Shown here one piece after another: positions 43,776-51,876 of a DNA stretch of 64,000 nt; the first letter of the stretch is position 1; each line of letters begins with the position of its first letter. The translations under genes and the position numbers were made by a program. The DNA is from an uncultured Marvinbryantia sp. (lineage in GTDB: Bacteria > Bacillota > Clostridia > Lachnospirales > Lachnospiraceae). The stretch spans positions 1 through 64,000 of the forward strand of contig CANRIR010000004.1 in NCBI GenBank assembly GCA_947630735.1, given 5' to 3'. The notes beneath the pieces are model-generated. The model was not told where the DNA came from. It saw only the letters and a program-made list of their open reading frames with translations, and made no database searches.

Positions 43776-44255
43776 CTACGCGGGATAGACGAGCCGGTCC
43801 GGGCGAATAGCAGTGAGCACCTGCTCGAGGTAACGCCCGGCCAGATACTTTGCCATGCCAAGGTTCATATCCAGGTAATTTCCGCAGTCTCTCGGGCTGG
43901 CCCCGGGCACTTCCCCCTCATAATCGCGGATGAACGCGAACATTTCCTGCAAAAGCGGGACGACGTCCTTCGACTCATAATCCCCGGTCATCAAAAGATA
44001 AAAGCCCGTGCGGCAGCCCATGGGGCCGAAATACAGGATCCTGGGGGCGTACACGGGGTGGCTGCGCAGAAACGTGGCGCCCAGGTGCTCGATGGTGTGC
44101 ACCTCCGCCGTGTTCATGACGGGCTCCTCGTTGGGCGACGTCATGCGGATATCAAAAGTGGTTATCACGGCGTCCCCGGCCCTGTCTTTGCGCGACACAT
44201 AGACGCCGGGCTGCAGGGCGATGTGGTTGACGGTAAAGCTGGCTATTTTTTCCAT
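43776..44255 (-). CDS. luxS: S-ribosylhomocysteine lyase, AI-2 synthase
   Basis: LuxS splits S-ribosylhomocysteine into homocysteine and DPD, the precursor of autoinducer-2. The start is MEKIASFTVNHIALQPGVYV after AGGAGG, giving 159 residues. The metal ligands are H53 and H57 of the HTIEH motif and C124 in SPRDCGNYLDMNLG, with E56 and C81 (GPMGCRTGFYLL) as catalytic residues. The gene is intact. It stands alone on the minus strand with its own promoter, whose -35 abuts the trpS -35. Its transcript reads through the 177-bp palindrome before the next terminator. Pfs/MTAN is not nearby. Confidence 0.96.
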   Translation of the reverse strand: MEKIASFTVNHIALQPGVYVSRKDRAGDAVITTFDIRMTSPNEEPVMNTAEVHTIEHLGATFLRSHPVYAPRILYFGPMGCRTGFYLLMTGDYESKDVVPLLQEMFAFIRDYEGEVPGASPRDCGNYLDMNLGMAKYLAGRYLEQVLTAIRPDRLVYPA

Positions 44256-44280
44256 GGAGGGACCTCCTGTTTTTTGCCCC

Positions 44281-44309
44281 ATGTTAATCCATTTTCTGTG
44301 AAATGTCAA
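44281..44309 (-). promoter_or_regulatory. Promoter of luxS
   Basis: On the minus strand, consensus TTGACA (44309-44304), 17 bp, TAACAT (44286-44281). Confidence 0.65.
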
Positions 44310-44338
44310 TTGACTTTCGTTTGTTTAGATGATAAACT
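44310..44338 (+). promoter_or_regulatory. Promoter of trpS
   Basis: TTGACT at 44310-44315, 17 bp, TAAACT at 44333-44338. It is back to back with the luxS promoter: the two -35 boxes form TGTCAATTGACT. Confidence 0.65.
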
Positions 44339-44369
44339 AATGTAGGAATTTTAGGAGGCATCAGAGATT

Positions 44370-45374
44370 ATGATCAACGACAAGAAAGTGCTGTTCAGCG
44401 GCATGCAGGCGACCGGGAACCTTACGCTCGGAAATTATCTGGGAGCTTTGAAGAACTGGGTGGCCTTGAGCGACGAATACGAGTGCTTTTACTGTGTGGT
44501 GGACGAACACTCCATCACGGTGCGGCAGGATCCGGCGACCCTGCGCAGGAGGGCGAGGGCGCTTTTGACTTTATATATCGCGGCCGGGCTGGATCCGGAG
44601 AAAAACTGCATTTACTATCAGTCCCACGTGTCCGGCCACGCGGAGCTGGCCTGGATCTTAAACTGCTTCACTTATATGGGCGAGCTCAACCGCATGACGC
44701 AGTTTAAGGACAAGGCGGCCAAGCACGCGGACAACATCAACGCCGGGCTGTTTACCTACCCGGTGCTGATGGCAGCGGACATCCTGCTGTACCAGGCGGA
44801 TGTGGTGCCGGTGGGCATCGACCAGAAGCAGCACCTGGAGATCACCAGGGACATCGCCATGCGCTTCAACAGCCTGTACGGCGAGACCTTTACCATACCG
44901 GAGCCCTACATCGGCAAGGCGGGCGCGAAGATCATGAGCCTGCAGAGCCCGGACAAGAAGATGTCCAAGTCGGATGAGAACCCCAACGCGAGCATCTATC
45001 TGATGGACGATCCGGACACCATCCTGCGCAAGTGCAAGCGCGCCGTCACGGATTCGGAGGGCTGCATCTGCTACCGGGACGAGCAGCCCGGCGTAAAGAA
45101 CCTGCTCAACATCTACAGCGCGTGCACCGGCAAAACGCCGGAGGAAGCGGTGGCGGAATTTTCCGGGAAAGGCTACGGCGAGCTGAAGATGGCGGTGGGC
45201 GAGGCGGTGGTATCGCAGCTTCGGCCCCTTCAGGAGGAAGTGGCGAGGCTCGAAAAAGACAAGGCCTACATCGACCGGATCATCAAAGACAACGCGGAAA
45301 AAGCGGCGTACTACGCCAACAAGACGCTGCGCAAGGTGCAGCGCAAGGTGGGATTCCCGGACAGGATCCGCTGA
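44370..45374 (+). CDS. trpS: Tryptophanyl-tRNA synthetase
   Basis: TrpRS charges tRNA-Trp. The class I 334-residue enzyme has the HIGH-equivalent in MQATGNLTLGNYLGALKNW, the specificity segment YPVLMAADILLYQADVVPVG and DQKQHLEITRDIAMRFN, and KMSKS as PDKKMSKSDENPNASIYL. TTAGGAGG precedes the ATG. The gene has a clear promoter of its own, and there is no T-box leader: the 5' UTR is only about 25 bases. A PAS-GGDEF-EAL gene follows after 29 bases with no terminator, so the two may be co-transcribed. Confidence 0.96.
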   Translation: MINDKKVLFSGMQATGNLTLGNYLGALKNWVALSDEYECFYCVVDEHSITVRQDPATLRRRARALLTLYIAAGLDPEKNCIYYQSHVSGHAELAWILNCFTYMGELNRMTQFKDKAAKHADNINAGLFTYPVLMAADILLYQADVVPVGIDQKQHLEITRDIAMRFNSLYGETFTIPEPYIGKAGAKIMSLQSPDKKMSKSDENPNASIYLMDDPDTILRKCKRAVTDSEGCICYRDEQPGVKNLLNIYSACTGKTPEEAVAEFSGKGYGELKMAVGEAVVSQLRPLQEEVARLEKDKAYIDRIIKDNAEKAAYYANKTLRKVQRKVGFPDRIR

Positions 45375-45403
45375 AACGGAACTAAGAAAAAAGGTGCGGT
45401 AAC

Positions 45404-47083
45404 ATGAGAGAAAACATCTTTGAGCAGAGCATAGAATTATTCGACATTCTGGCGAACAGCCTGGAGAGCTCCTATATTTTCATGTTTGACATCAAGAGCG
45501 GGAAATACAGGTGGAGCAGGGCTGCCATGGATTACTTCAATATTCCCACGGAAAACGACGTGGAGAATATAAGGGGAGAGGGATCCTACGCCATGCTGAG
45601 GTCCATCCACCCGGAGGACCGCCCCGGCTTTGAGGAAGATTTTGAAAGGGTGGTGCGGGGTGAGACGGACATGCAGAACGGCGAATACCGGATGCTGAAC
45701 CGCTACGGCACCTATGTGTGGGTTCTGTGCAGGGGCACGGTCCTGCGCGACGAGGAGGGGAAGATCGTCCTCTTCGCGGGAGCCATGACCAACCTGGGGC
45801 ACATCGGCAAGTACGACGCCACCACGAACCTGAAAAATATCTACGAGTTCCGCTCCGATCTGTATAAATGGATGTTCGACTCCGACTCCAACCGGCCCCG
45901 CATCGGCCTGATGCTGCTGGGCATCGACGGGTTCGCGAGGATCAACGAAAAATACAACTATCTGTTTGGAAATAAAGTGCTCCGCAGCTTCGGCCGGCAG
46001 CTCATCGAGAAGAAGGGCGAGATGGAGATCTACCGCATGGACGGGGATAAATTCGCCTGCTTCTGGCCCGGGGCGACGGAGGAGCAGCTGCGCAAAGTCT
46101 TCCATGATCTGCAGGACGCGGCGCAGCACGCGGTCAAAGTGGACGGCAGGGATGTGCCGATCAGCATCTCCGGCGGCGCGCTCTTTTACCCGGACAACGG
46201 CCAGGACATCGAGCTGCTGCACCGCAATCTGGAGTACGCCCTGCAGTGGGCGAAGAAGAACGACCGCCGCAACCTGGAATTTTTCACGGACGAGATCCTG
46301 CAGGAATCCCTGCGCGAGATCGAGATCCTGGACGAGCTGATGGACTGCGTGCGCGACAACTGCCGCGGATTCTTCCTTTGCTATCAGCCCATCATCCACA
46401 ACGGCACCGGCGAGCTGTACAGCTGCGAGGCCCTCTGCCGCTGGGTGGACAAGAACGGCCGCAGGGTGCCGCCCATCGAGTTCATCCCGCTTCTGGAGAG
46501 CACGGGAGCCATCGTGGACGTGGGAAACTGGATCCTGGAGACGGGCCTGCGCCAGCTCTCGGTGTGGCAGAAGGTGCGCCCGGAGCTGAAGATCAATATC
46601 AACGTCTCTTACCTGCAGTTCCAGCATGAAGAATTTATGGGCTTCGTGATGGATATGCTGAAAAAATACAAGGTAGCGCCGGAGTGCCTGGTGCTGGAGC
46701 TGACTGAAACCTGCAAGATCGTGGACATGGAAGGGCTGCGCACGGAATTTGAATTTTTCCGCAGCCAGGGCATCCACGTGGCGCTGGACGATTTCGGCAC
46801 GGGCTACGCCTCGGTCAGCACCTTAAAAGAGCTGCCCATCGACTCGGTCAAGATCGATCACGGGTTTGTCTCGCAGCTCCCCAAGAACCAGTCCGACCGC
46901 CACATCATCGAGTATCTGATCAGTCTCAGCCAGAAGCTGGGTATCGAGGTGTGCGTGGAGGGCATCGAGACGGCCGCCATTCGGAGCATCGTGCAGTCGT
47001 ACGCGCCGGACAGCCTGCAGGGCTATTTTTTCTCCCACCCGCTGGAGGCGGACGACTTTTTCGGCAAATTTGTAAAGCTGTAA
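45404..47083 (+). CDS. PAS-GGDEF(degenerate)-EAL c-di-GMP phosphodiesterase
   Basis: The 559-residue cytoplasmic protein has an N-terminal PAS domain (residues ~10-135, SSYIFMFDIKSGKYRWSRAA, then YRMLNRYGTYVWVLCRGTVL). A GGDEF domain follows whose active loop is YRMDGDKFACF instead of G-G-D-E-F, so cyclase activity is unlikely. The EAL domain has the key motifs: YSCEALCRWVDKNG, INVSYLQF, VLELTETCKIV and DDFGTGYASVSTLKELPIDS followed by V-K-I-D, and CVEGIET. It should hydrolyse c-di-GMP, perhaps with the degenerate GGDEF as a GTP-sensing regulator. Together with the HD-GYP protein at 346-3327, this gives two predicted c-di-GMP-degrading enzymes and no active cyclase in the window. Confidence 0.9.
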   Translation: MRENIFEQSIELFDILANSLESSYIFMFDIKSGKYRWSRAAMDYFNIPTENDVENIRGEGSYAMLRSIHPEDRPGFEEDFERVVRGETDMQNGEYRMLNRYGTYVWVLCRGTVLRDEEGKIVLFAGAMTNLGHIGKYDATTNLKNIYEFRSDLYKWMFDSDSNRPRIGLMLLGIDGFARINEKYNYLFGNKVLRSFGRQLIEKKGEMEIYRMDGDKFACFWPGATEEQLRKVFHDLQDAAQHAVKVDGRDVPISISGGALFYPDNGQDIELLHRNLEYALQWAKKNDRRNLEFFTDEILQESLREIEILDELMDCVRDNCRGFFLCYQPIIHNGTGELYSCEALCRWVDKNGRRVPPIEFIPLLESTGAIVDVGNWILETGLRQLSVWQKVRPELKININVSYLQFQHEEFMGFVMDMLKKYKVAPECLVLELTETCKIVDMEGLRTEFEFFRSQGIHVALDDFGTGYASVSTLKELPIDSVKIDHGFVSQLPKNQSDRHIIEYLISLSQKLGIEVCVEGIETAAIRSIVQSYAPDSLQGYFFSHPLEADDFFGKFVKL

Positions 47084-47203
47084 CATATAATCATAGTATC
47101 TTATTCCAAGAAAAAAGGCAGGTGAACGCAATGGACGCAGGCGGCAGTTACCCTTCTTCGGAAAGCCGATCGTGTAATTTCATAGAGAGAAGGGGGAGAA
47201 GCT
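47084..47203 (+). promoter_or_regulatory. Leader of mgtE
   Basis: TATAAT lies at 47086-47091 without a clear -35. CCCTTCT at 47151-47157 can pair with AGAAGGG at 47188-47194, the mgtE Shine-Dalgarno region, so the site could be hidden. A short out-of-frame reading from ATG 47131 (after GGCAGGTGA) overlaps the mgtE start. I cannot match the leader to the M-box. Confidence 0.35.
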
Positions 47204-48538
47204 ATGGACAGAAAAATCTTCGAGGAGCTTCTGTCGGCGCGCGAGTACAAAGCCGTGCGGAGCATCCTCAACGTGATGAATGCTGTGGACATTGCGGGAC
47301 TGCTCTCCGAATTGGAGGATAAAGAGCTGGTTCTCGCATTTCGGCTGATTCCCAAGGACAAGGCGGCGGACGTGTTTGCGAACATGGAAAGCAGCCTTCA
47401 GACGAATCTGGTGGAAATGTTCACAGAGCGGGAACTGAAAGTGATCCTGGACGAACTGTTCCTGGACGACACGGTGGATCTTTTGGAGGATTTGCCGGCA
47501 AACCTGGTCACGCGGATTTTGGAGACCGTGGATCGGGAAAAGAGAAATCAGATCAATGTGCTGCTGAACTATCCGGACGACAGTGCCGGCAGCATTATGA
47601 CGACGGAATATGTGGATCTGCGCAAGCACACCACGGTGGCCCAGGCCCTGACGCACATCCGGCGCGTGGGCATCCACAAGGAGACCATCTATACCTGCTA
47701 TATCCTGGAGCAGCGCAGGCTGGTGGGCATTGTGACGGCCAAGGATCTTCTGACCATGGACGACGACGTGACCATGGAGGAGATCATGGAGACCGACATC
47801 AAATCCGTGAACACGCACACGGACCAGGAGGAGGTTGTGCGCCTGTTCCGCAGATACGACCTGCTTGCACTGCCGGTGGTGGATGCGGACAATTTCATGG
47901 TGGGCATCGTCACATTCGACGACGCCATGGACGTCATGGTAGATGAGGCAACGGAAGACATCAGCAAGATGGCGGCCGTCAACCCCAGTGAAAAGTCCTA
48001 CTTTGACACTTCGGTTTTCCAGCATGCCAAGAACCGAATCGTCTGGCTTTTGATCCTGATGCTGTCCTCCACGGTAACCGGCATTTTGATCACCCGGTAC
48101 GAGAAGGCGTTTGACGTGGTGCCGCTTCTGGTATCTTTCATCCCCATGCTGATGGACACGGGGGGAAACTGCGGCTCCCAGAGCTCGGCCCTGATCATCC
48201 GCGGCATCGCGCTGGACGAGGTGCATTTTAAAGATATTTTCCGGGCCATGTTCAAGGAGTTCCGGGTGGCCCTTCTGGTGGGGCCCCTGCTGGCCCTCGC
48301 CAACGGAATCCGCATCATGCTCATGTACCACGACGCTGCGCTTGCGCTGATCGTGGGCAGCTCGCTGGTGGCCACCATCATCATCTCCAAGCTGCTGGGC
48401 TGCATCCTGCCGCTGCTCGCGAAAAAGGCGAACCTGGACCCGGCCCTGATGTCGGCACCCATCATTTCCACGCTGGTGGACGCCTGCTCCATCCTGGTGT
48501 ATTTTTCCATCGCAACGGCAATGCTGCCGCAGCTCTGA
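47204..48538 (+). CDS. mgtE: Magnesium transporter MgtE
   Basis: MgtE is a Mg-gated Mg channel in the membrane. The 444 residues show the helical N domain (ILNVMNAVDIAGLLSELEDK, FRLIPKDKAADVFANMES), a tandem CBS pair (~130-255, STGS-like segment DDSAGSIMTTEYVDL, TDIKSVNTHTDQEEVVRLF), a plug helix, and a five-helix membrane domain. The pore segment includes LLVSFIPMLMDTGGNCGSQS and PLLAKKANLDPALMSAPII. Family length and motifs are normal. The ribosome site AGAAGGGGGAG precedes the ATG and may be sequestered in a leader hairpin. A strong terminator follows. Confidence 0.95.
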   Translation: MDRKIFEELLSAREYKAVRSILNVMNAVDIAGLLSELEDKELVLAFRLIPKDKAADVFANMESSLQTNLVEMFTERELKVILDELFLDDTVDLLEDLPANLVTRILETVDREKRNQINVLLNYPDDSAGSIMTTEYVDLRKHTTVAQALTHIRRVGIHKETIYTCYILEQRRLVGIVTAKDLLTMDDDVTMEEIMETDIKSVNTHTDQEEVVRLFRRYDLLALPVVDADNFMVGIVTFDDAMDVMVDEATEDISKMAAVNPSEKSYFDTSVFQHAKNRIVWLLILMLSSTVTGILITRYEKAFDVVPLLVSFIPMLMDTGGNCGSQSSALIIRGIALDEVHFKDIFRAMFKEFRVALLVGPLLALANGIRIMLMYHDAALALIVGSSLVATIIISKLLGCILPLLAKKANLDPALMSAPIISTLVDACSILVYFSIATAMLPQL

Positions 48539-48548
48539 TCGATCTATC

Positions 48549-48610
48549 GGGTTTTCCGGATCCGCCAACAGACGGGTTTGGAAAACCTTTTTTTGTTTTT
48601 TTTTTGAAAT
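48549..48610 (+). terminator. Terminator of mgtE
   Basis: GGGTTTTCCGGATCCG pairs with CGGGTTTGGAAAACC(T) (48549-48587, with G-U pairs), followed by a run of seven T, G, then nine or more T. Confidence 0.9.
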
Positions 48611-48625
48611 TCCTGAGAAAATGGG

Positions 48626-48653
48626 TTGACAAATGAAAAATATGTGGTATCTT
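48626..48653 (+). promoter_or_regulatory. Promoter of cysK
   Basis: Consensus TTGACA at 48626-48631, 16 bp, TATCTT at 48648-48653. The AT-rich 5' UTR (ACTAAACATCTAGGAAATAT) might carry a regulator site such as an Rrf2/CymR type, but I cannot establish one. Confidence 0.6.
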
Positions 48654-48702
48654 AATAACATACTAAACATCTAGGAAATATAGGAAAAGGAAGGATAGGA
48701 AT

Positions 48703-49638
<936 letters not shown>

Positions 49639-49664
49639 GGCAGGCTTCCGATACAAAAGGCAGG

Positions 49665-49693
49665 TCATAATCGCATACCCCCTTGCATATACT
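49665..49693 (+). promoter_or_regulatory. Probable sigma-E (sporulation) promoter of the SpoIVA-like gene
   Basis: TCATAAT at 49665-49671, 14 bp, CATATACT at 49686-49693. This matches the mother-cell sigma-E consensus as I recall it (KMATATT, 14-15 bp, CATACAHT) at 6 of 7 and 7 of 8 positions. spoIVA itself is a sigma-E gene in Bacillus. Confidence 0.6.
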
Positions 49694-49723
49694 GGAACAG
49701 TACAGGTAAGGGGGTATTTTTTT
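49675..49723 (+). terminator. Terminator of cysK
   Basis: ATACCCCCTT at 49675-49684 pairs perfectly with AAGGGGGTAT at 49708-49717, then seven T. The left arm lies in the spacer of the next gene's promoter and the right arm is its ribosome site. Confidence 0.8.
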
Positions 49724-50498
49724 GAGTCTTTCCAGATTGGAATTGTACATACCCAAGTGGGTGGAAATGCTTCCGCCGGAGCACCCGGTGAAGGAAGCGC
49801 TTGTAAATACCACAAAAGAACTGCTTGAAAAAGAGCAGACGGCGGACGCGCTCGCATCGGAGGGACTGGAGCGGCTGCGCGGCCTTGACTTTGTGAGCAA
49901 GGCCGTGCTGGAGAACAGCGGGGAGGAGGAGCCGGGCGCCGCGCGGGTGCGCGTGGATGTGGACGACGCCTGGTATTACCGGATGCTCAGCGACCTGGCC
50001 GGCGTGGAGATAGACGGCGAGTACCAGCTGATCTCCATGGTGCGCGAGCTCGCCGCCTTAAAAGAAGAGTACGAGAAGGCCAGGGACGCCCTGGAGAGCG
50101 TGCGCCAAACAGGCTATGGGGTCATCACGCCCGCCCAGGAAGAGATACGCATGGAGGAGCCGGTCATCATCCGGCAGGGCGGAAAATTCGGCGTGAAGCT
50201 GAAGGCGGTCAGCCCGTCCATCCACCTGATCAAAGCACAGATCGAGACGGAGATATCGCCCATTGTGGGCAGCGAGCAGCAGGCCGAAGATCTGATCGCC
50301 TATATCCAGGATTCCGCAAAGTCCGGGGAGGGGATCTGGGACGCCAATATTTTCGGAAAGTCCATCGAGCAGATGACGGAGGACGGCATACGCGGCAAGC
50401 TGGACCAGATCACGGAGGAGAGCAGGCAGAAACTGCAGGATGTCATGCAGCGCATCGTCAACGAGAGCAAGGGCGGCTTTGTGTGCATCATCCTGTAA
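49722..50498 (+). CDS. SpoIVA-like protein lacking the ATPase domain
   Basis: The 258-residue product matches the second half of the spore coat morphogen SpoIVA. RLELYIPKWVEMLPPEHPVK aligns with the start of the SpoIVA middle domain, and TGYGVITPAQEEIRMEEPVI, RQGGKFGVKLKAVSPSIHLI, IGVGSEQQ-like EISPIVGSEQQAEDLIAYIQ, WDANIFGKSIEQMTEDGIRG and the end MQRIVNESKGGFVCIIL follow. Full SpoIVA is about 490 residues with an N-terminal Walker-type ATPase that drives polymerisation; that half is absent, and cysK lies upstream. The likely start is TTG 49722, seven bases after AAGGGGG. The intact C-terminus and apparent sigma-E promoter suggest a working paralogue rather than a remnant. Confidence 0.8.
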   Translation: MSLSRLELYIPKWVEMLPPEHPVKEALVNTTKELLEKEQTADALASEGLERLRGLDFVSKAVLENSGEEEPGAARVRVDVDDAWYYRMLSDLAGVEIDGEYQLISMVRELAALKEEYEKARDALESVRQTGYGVITPAQEEIRMEEPVIIRQGGKFGVKLKAVSPSIHLIKAQIETEISPIVGSEQQAEDLIAYIQDSAKSGEGIWDANIFGKSIEQMTEDGIRGKLDQITEESRQKLQDVMQRIVNESKGGFVCIIL

Positions 50499-50523
50499 TG
50501 GAAAAAGAGAGCAGAGAAGAGAA

Positions 50524-50595
50524 GACCGCAGAGGCGATCCAGCCCGGAGCAAAAAGCGCCGGGGAAGATCGCTTCTGCGGCCTTTTTGTATTTTA
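50524..50595 (+). terminator. Terminator of the SpoIVA-like gene
   Basis: ACCGCAGAGGCGATC near 50525-50539 pairs with GATCGCTTCTGCGGC near 50568-50582, followed by TTTTTGTATTTT. Confidence 0.85.
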
Positions 50596-50670
50596 GGAGC
50601 GCCGTTTCGGCGCACGGCCGCTCTGACCGGCGCGGGAAACAGGGCAGGGCGCGGAAAACAGGACGGAAAG

Positions 50671-50699
50671 TTGACAAGTATTCAAATAGATGTTATAGT
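50671..50699 (+). promoter_or_regulatory. Promoter of the cell-wall-binding pair
   Basis: Consensus TTGACA at 50671-50676, 17 bp, TATAGT at 50694-50699. AAAGGGG precedes the ATG at 50744. Confidence 0.75.
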
Positions 50700-50743
50700 A
50701 CATTTTGAGAGTTAACAAATTTGTAACAAGTAAAGGGGATCGT

Positions 50744-51847
50744 ATGAAAAAGCTAAGATACGTGCCGTTTTTCCTGCTTCTGGCAGCTCTGCTGTTCTCC
50801 ATATCAGCATCGGCCGAGCTTGCTCCAAACTGGAAGAAAATGCCGAACGGAAAGTACCGCTTCTACAACGATGAGGGTACCGCATACATACAGAACCGCT
50901 GGGAGAAGATCGACGGTAAAAATTATTATTTTGACAGCGACGGCTATCTGCAGCTGGGCTATTTCAAAGTGAGGGACAACATCTTTTACGCCGCGTTTTC
51001 CACGGGCACCGTGCGGAACCGGAAGGTGGGGGACTACTACTTTGGCAGCAACGGCGTCATGGTGCGGAACTGCTGGAAGATCGTGGATGGAAAATATTAT
51101 TATTTTGGGAGCAACGGCAGGATCCGCTACGGATGGGTGACCCTGAACGGCTACCGCTACTACGTTACGCAGGAGCTGGGCCGGGCTACGAACAGGCGCA
51201 TGGGCGACTATTATTTTAACGCCTACGGCGTGATGCTGAAAAATACCTGGGCGGGCGACTATTATTACGGAGAGACCGGACGGGCTGTGTACGGGATACT
51301 CCATCTGGACGGGAACATGTACTACATCCTGAAAGAGTCCGGAAAGGTAAAGAACGCCTGGTACAACAACGTGTATTTTGACGAGGACGGCGCCATGGTC
51401 CGGAACCAGTGGCTCGAAAAAGACGACAGCATTGTCTATGTGGACGGCAGGGGCCGGATCTCCAAGGTAAATACGGAGACAAAAACGCTTCCCACGCAGG
51501 CGGATATCCGCCTGCTGGCAGCGCTCGTCTACTATGAGTCCGGGAACCAGCCCTACCAGGGCAAGCTCGCTGTGGCGAGCGTGGTGCTGAACCGCATGAA
51601 CGACAGCCGTTTCCCGGACACCTTAAGCGGCGTGATCTACCAGAGCGGCCAGTTCTCGCCGGCCATGAACGGGGCCCTCACCTGGCTTGTGGCCAGCGGG
51701 CAGCCGATCCAGGAGGATTGCGTGAAGGCGGCAGAGGAAGTGCTGTATGGGGGGAGCACGCTGCCGGGCTATTATTTCTTTAACAATACGCCCATCTACG
51801 GGTGGGACCTGCAGATAGGGGAGCACTATTTCAGCAAAGTCTGCTGA
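50744..51847 (+). CDS. Secreted cell-wall hydrolase with choline-binding-type repeats and SleB-like domain
   Basis: The start at 50744 after AAAGGGG gives 367 residues. A signal peptide (KKLRYVPFFLLLAALLFSIS) ends at ASA before ELAPNW. Residues ~25-245 hold about nine cell-wall-binding repeats (GKNYYFDSDGYLQLGYFKV, DYYFGSNGVMVRN, KYYYFGSNGRIRYGW). The C-terminal domain is of Hydrolase_2/SleB type: RLLAALVYYESGNQPYQGKL, AVASVVLNRMNDSRFPDTLS, GVIYQSGQFSPA, and GYYFFNN near the end; E in YYESGN is the expected catalytic residue. It should cut peptidoglycan at the surface. It is followed 29 bases later by a related secreted protein. Confidence 0.87.
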   Translation: MKKLRYVPFFLLLAALLFSISASAELAPNWKKMPNGKYRFYNDEGTAYIQNRWEKIDGKNYYFDSDGYLQLGYFKVRDNIFYAAFSTGTVRNRKVGDYYFGSNGVMVRNCWKIVDGKYYYFGSNGRIRYGWVTLNGYRYYVTQELGRATNRRMGDYYFNAYGVMLKNTWAGDYYYGETGRAVYGILHLDGNMYYILKESGKVKNAWYNNVYFDEDGAMVRNQWLEKDDSIVYVDGRGRISKVNTETKTLPTQADIRLLAALVYYESGNQPYQGKLAVASVVLNRMNDSRFPDTLSGVIYQSGQFSPAMNGALTWLVASGQPIQEDCVKAAEEVLYGGSTLPGYYFFNNTPIYGWDLQIGEHYFSKVC

Positions 51848-51876
51848 GCGTGATATACAAAGGAGGGGATGTATCT

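Noticed and set aside
47084..47203. M-box riboswitch before mgtE
   Set aside because: The 120-base leader does not show the conserved M-box segments and is shorter than usual.
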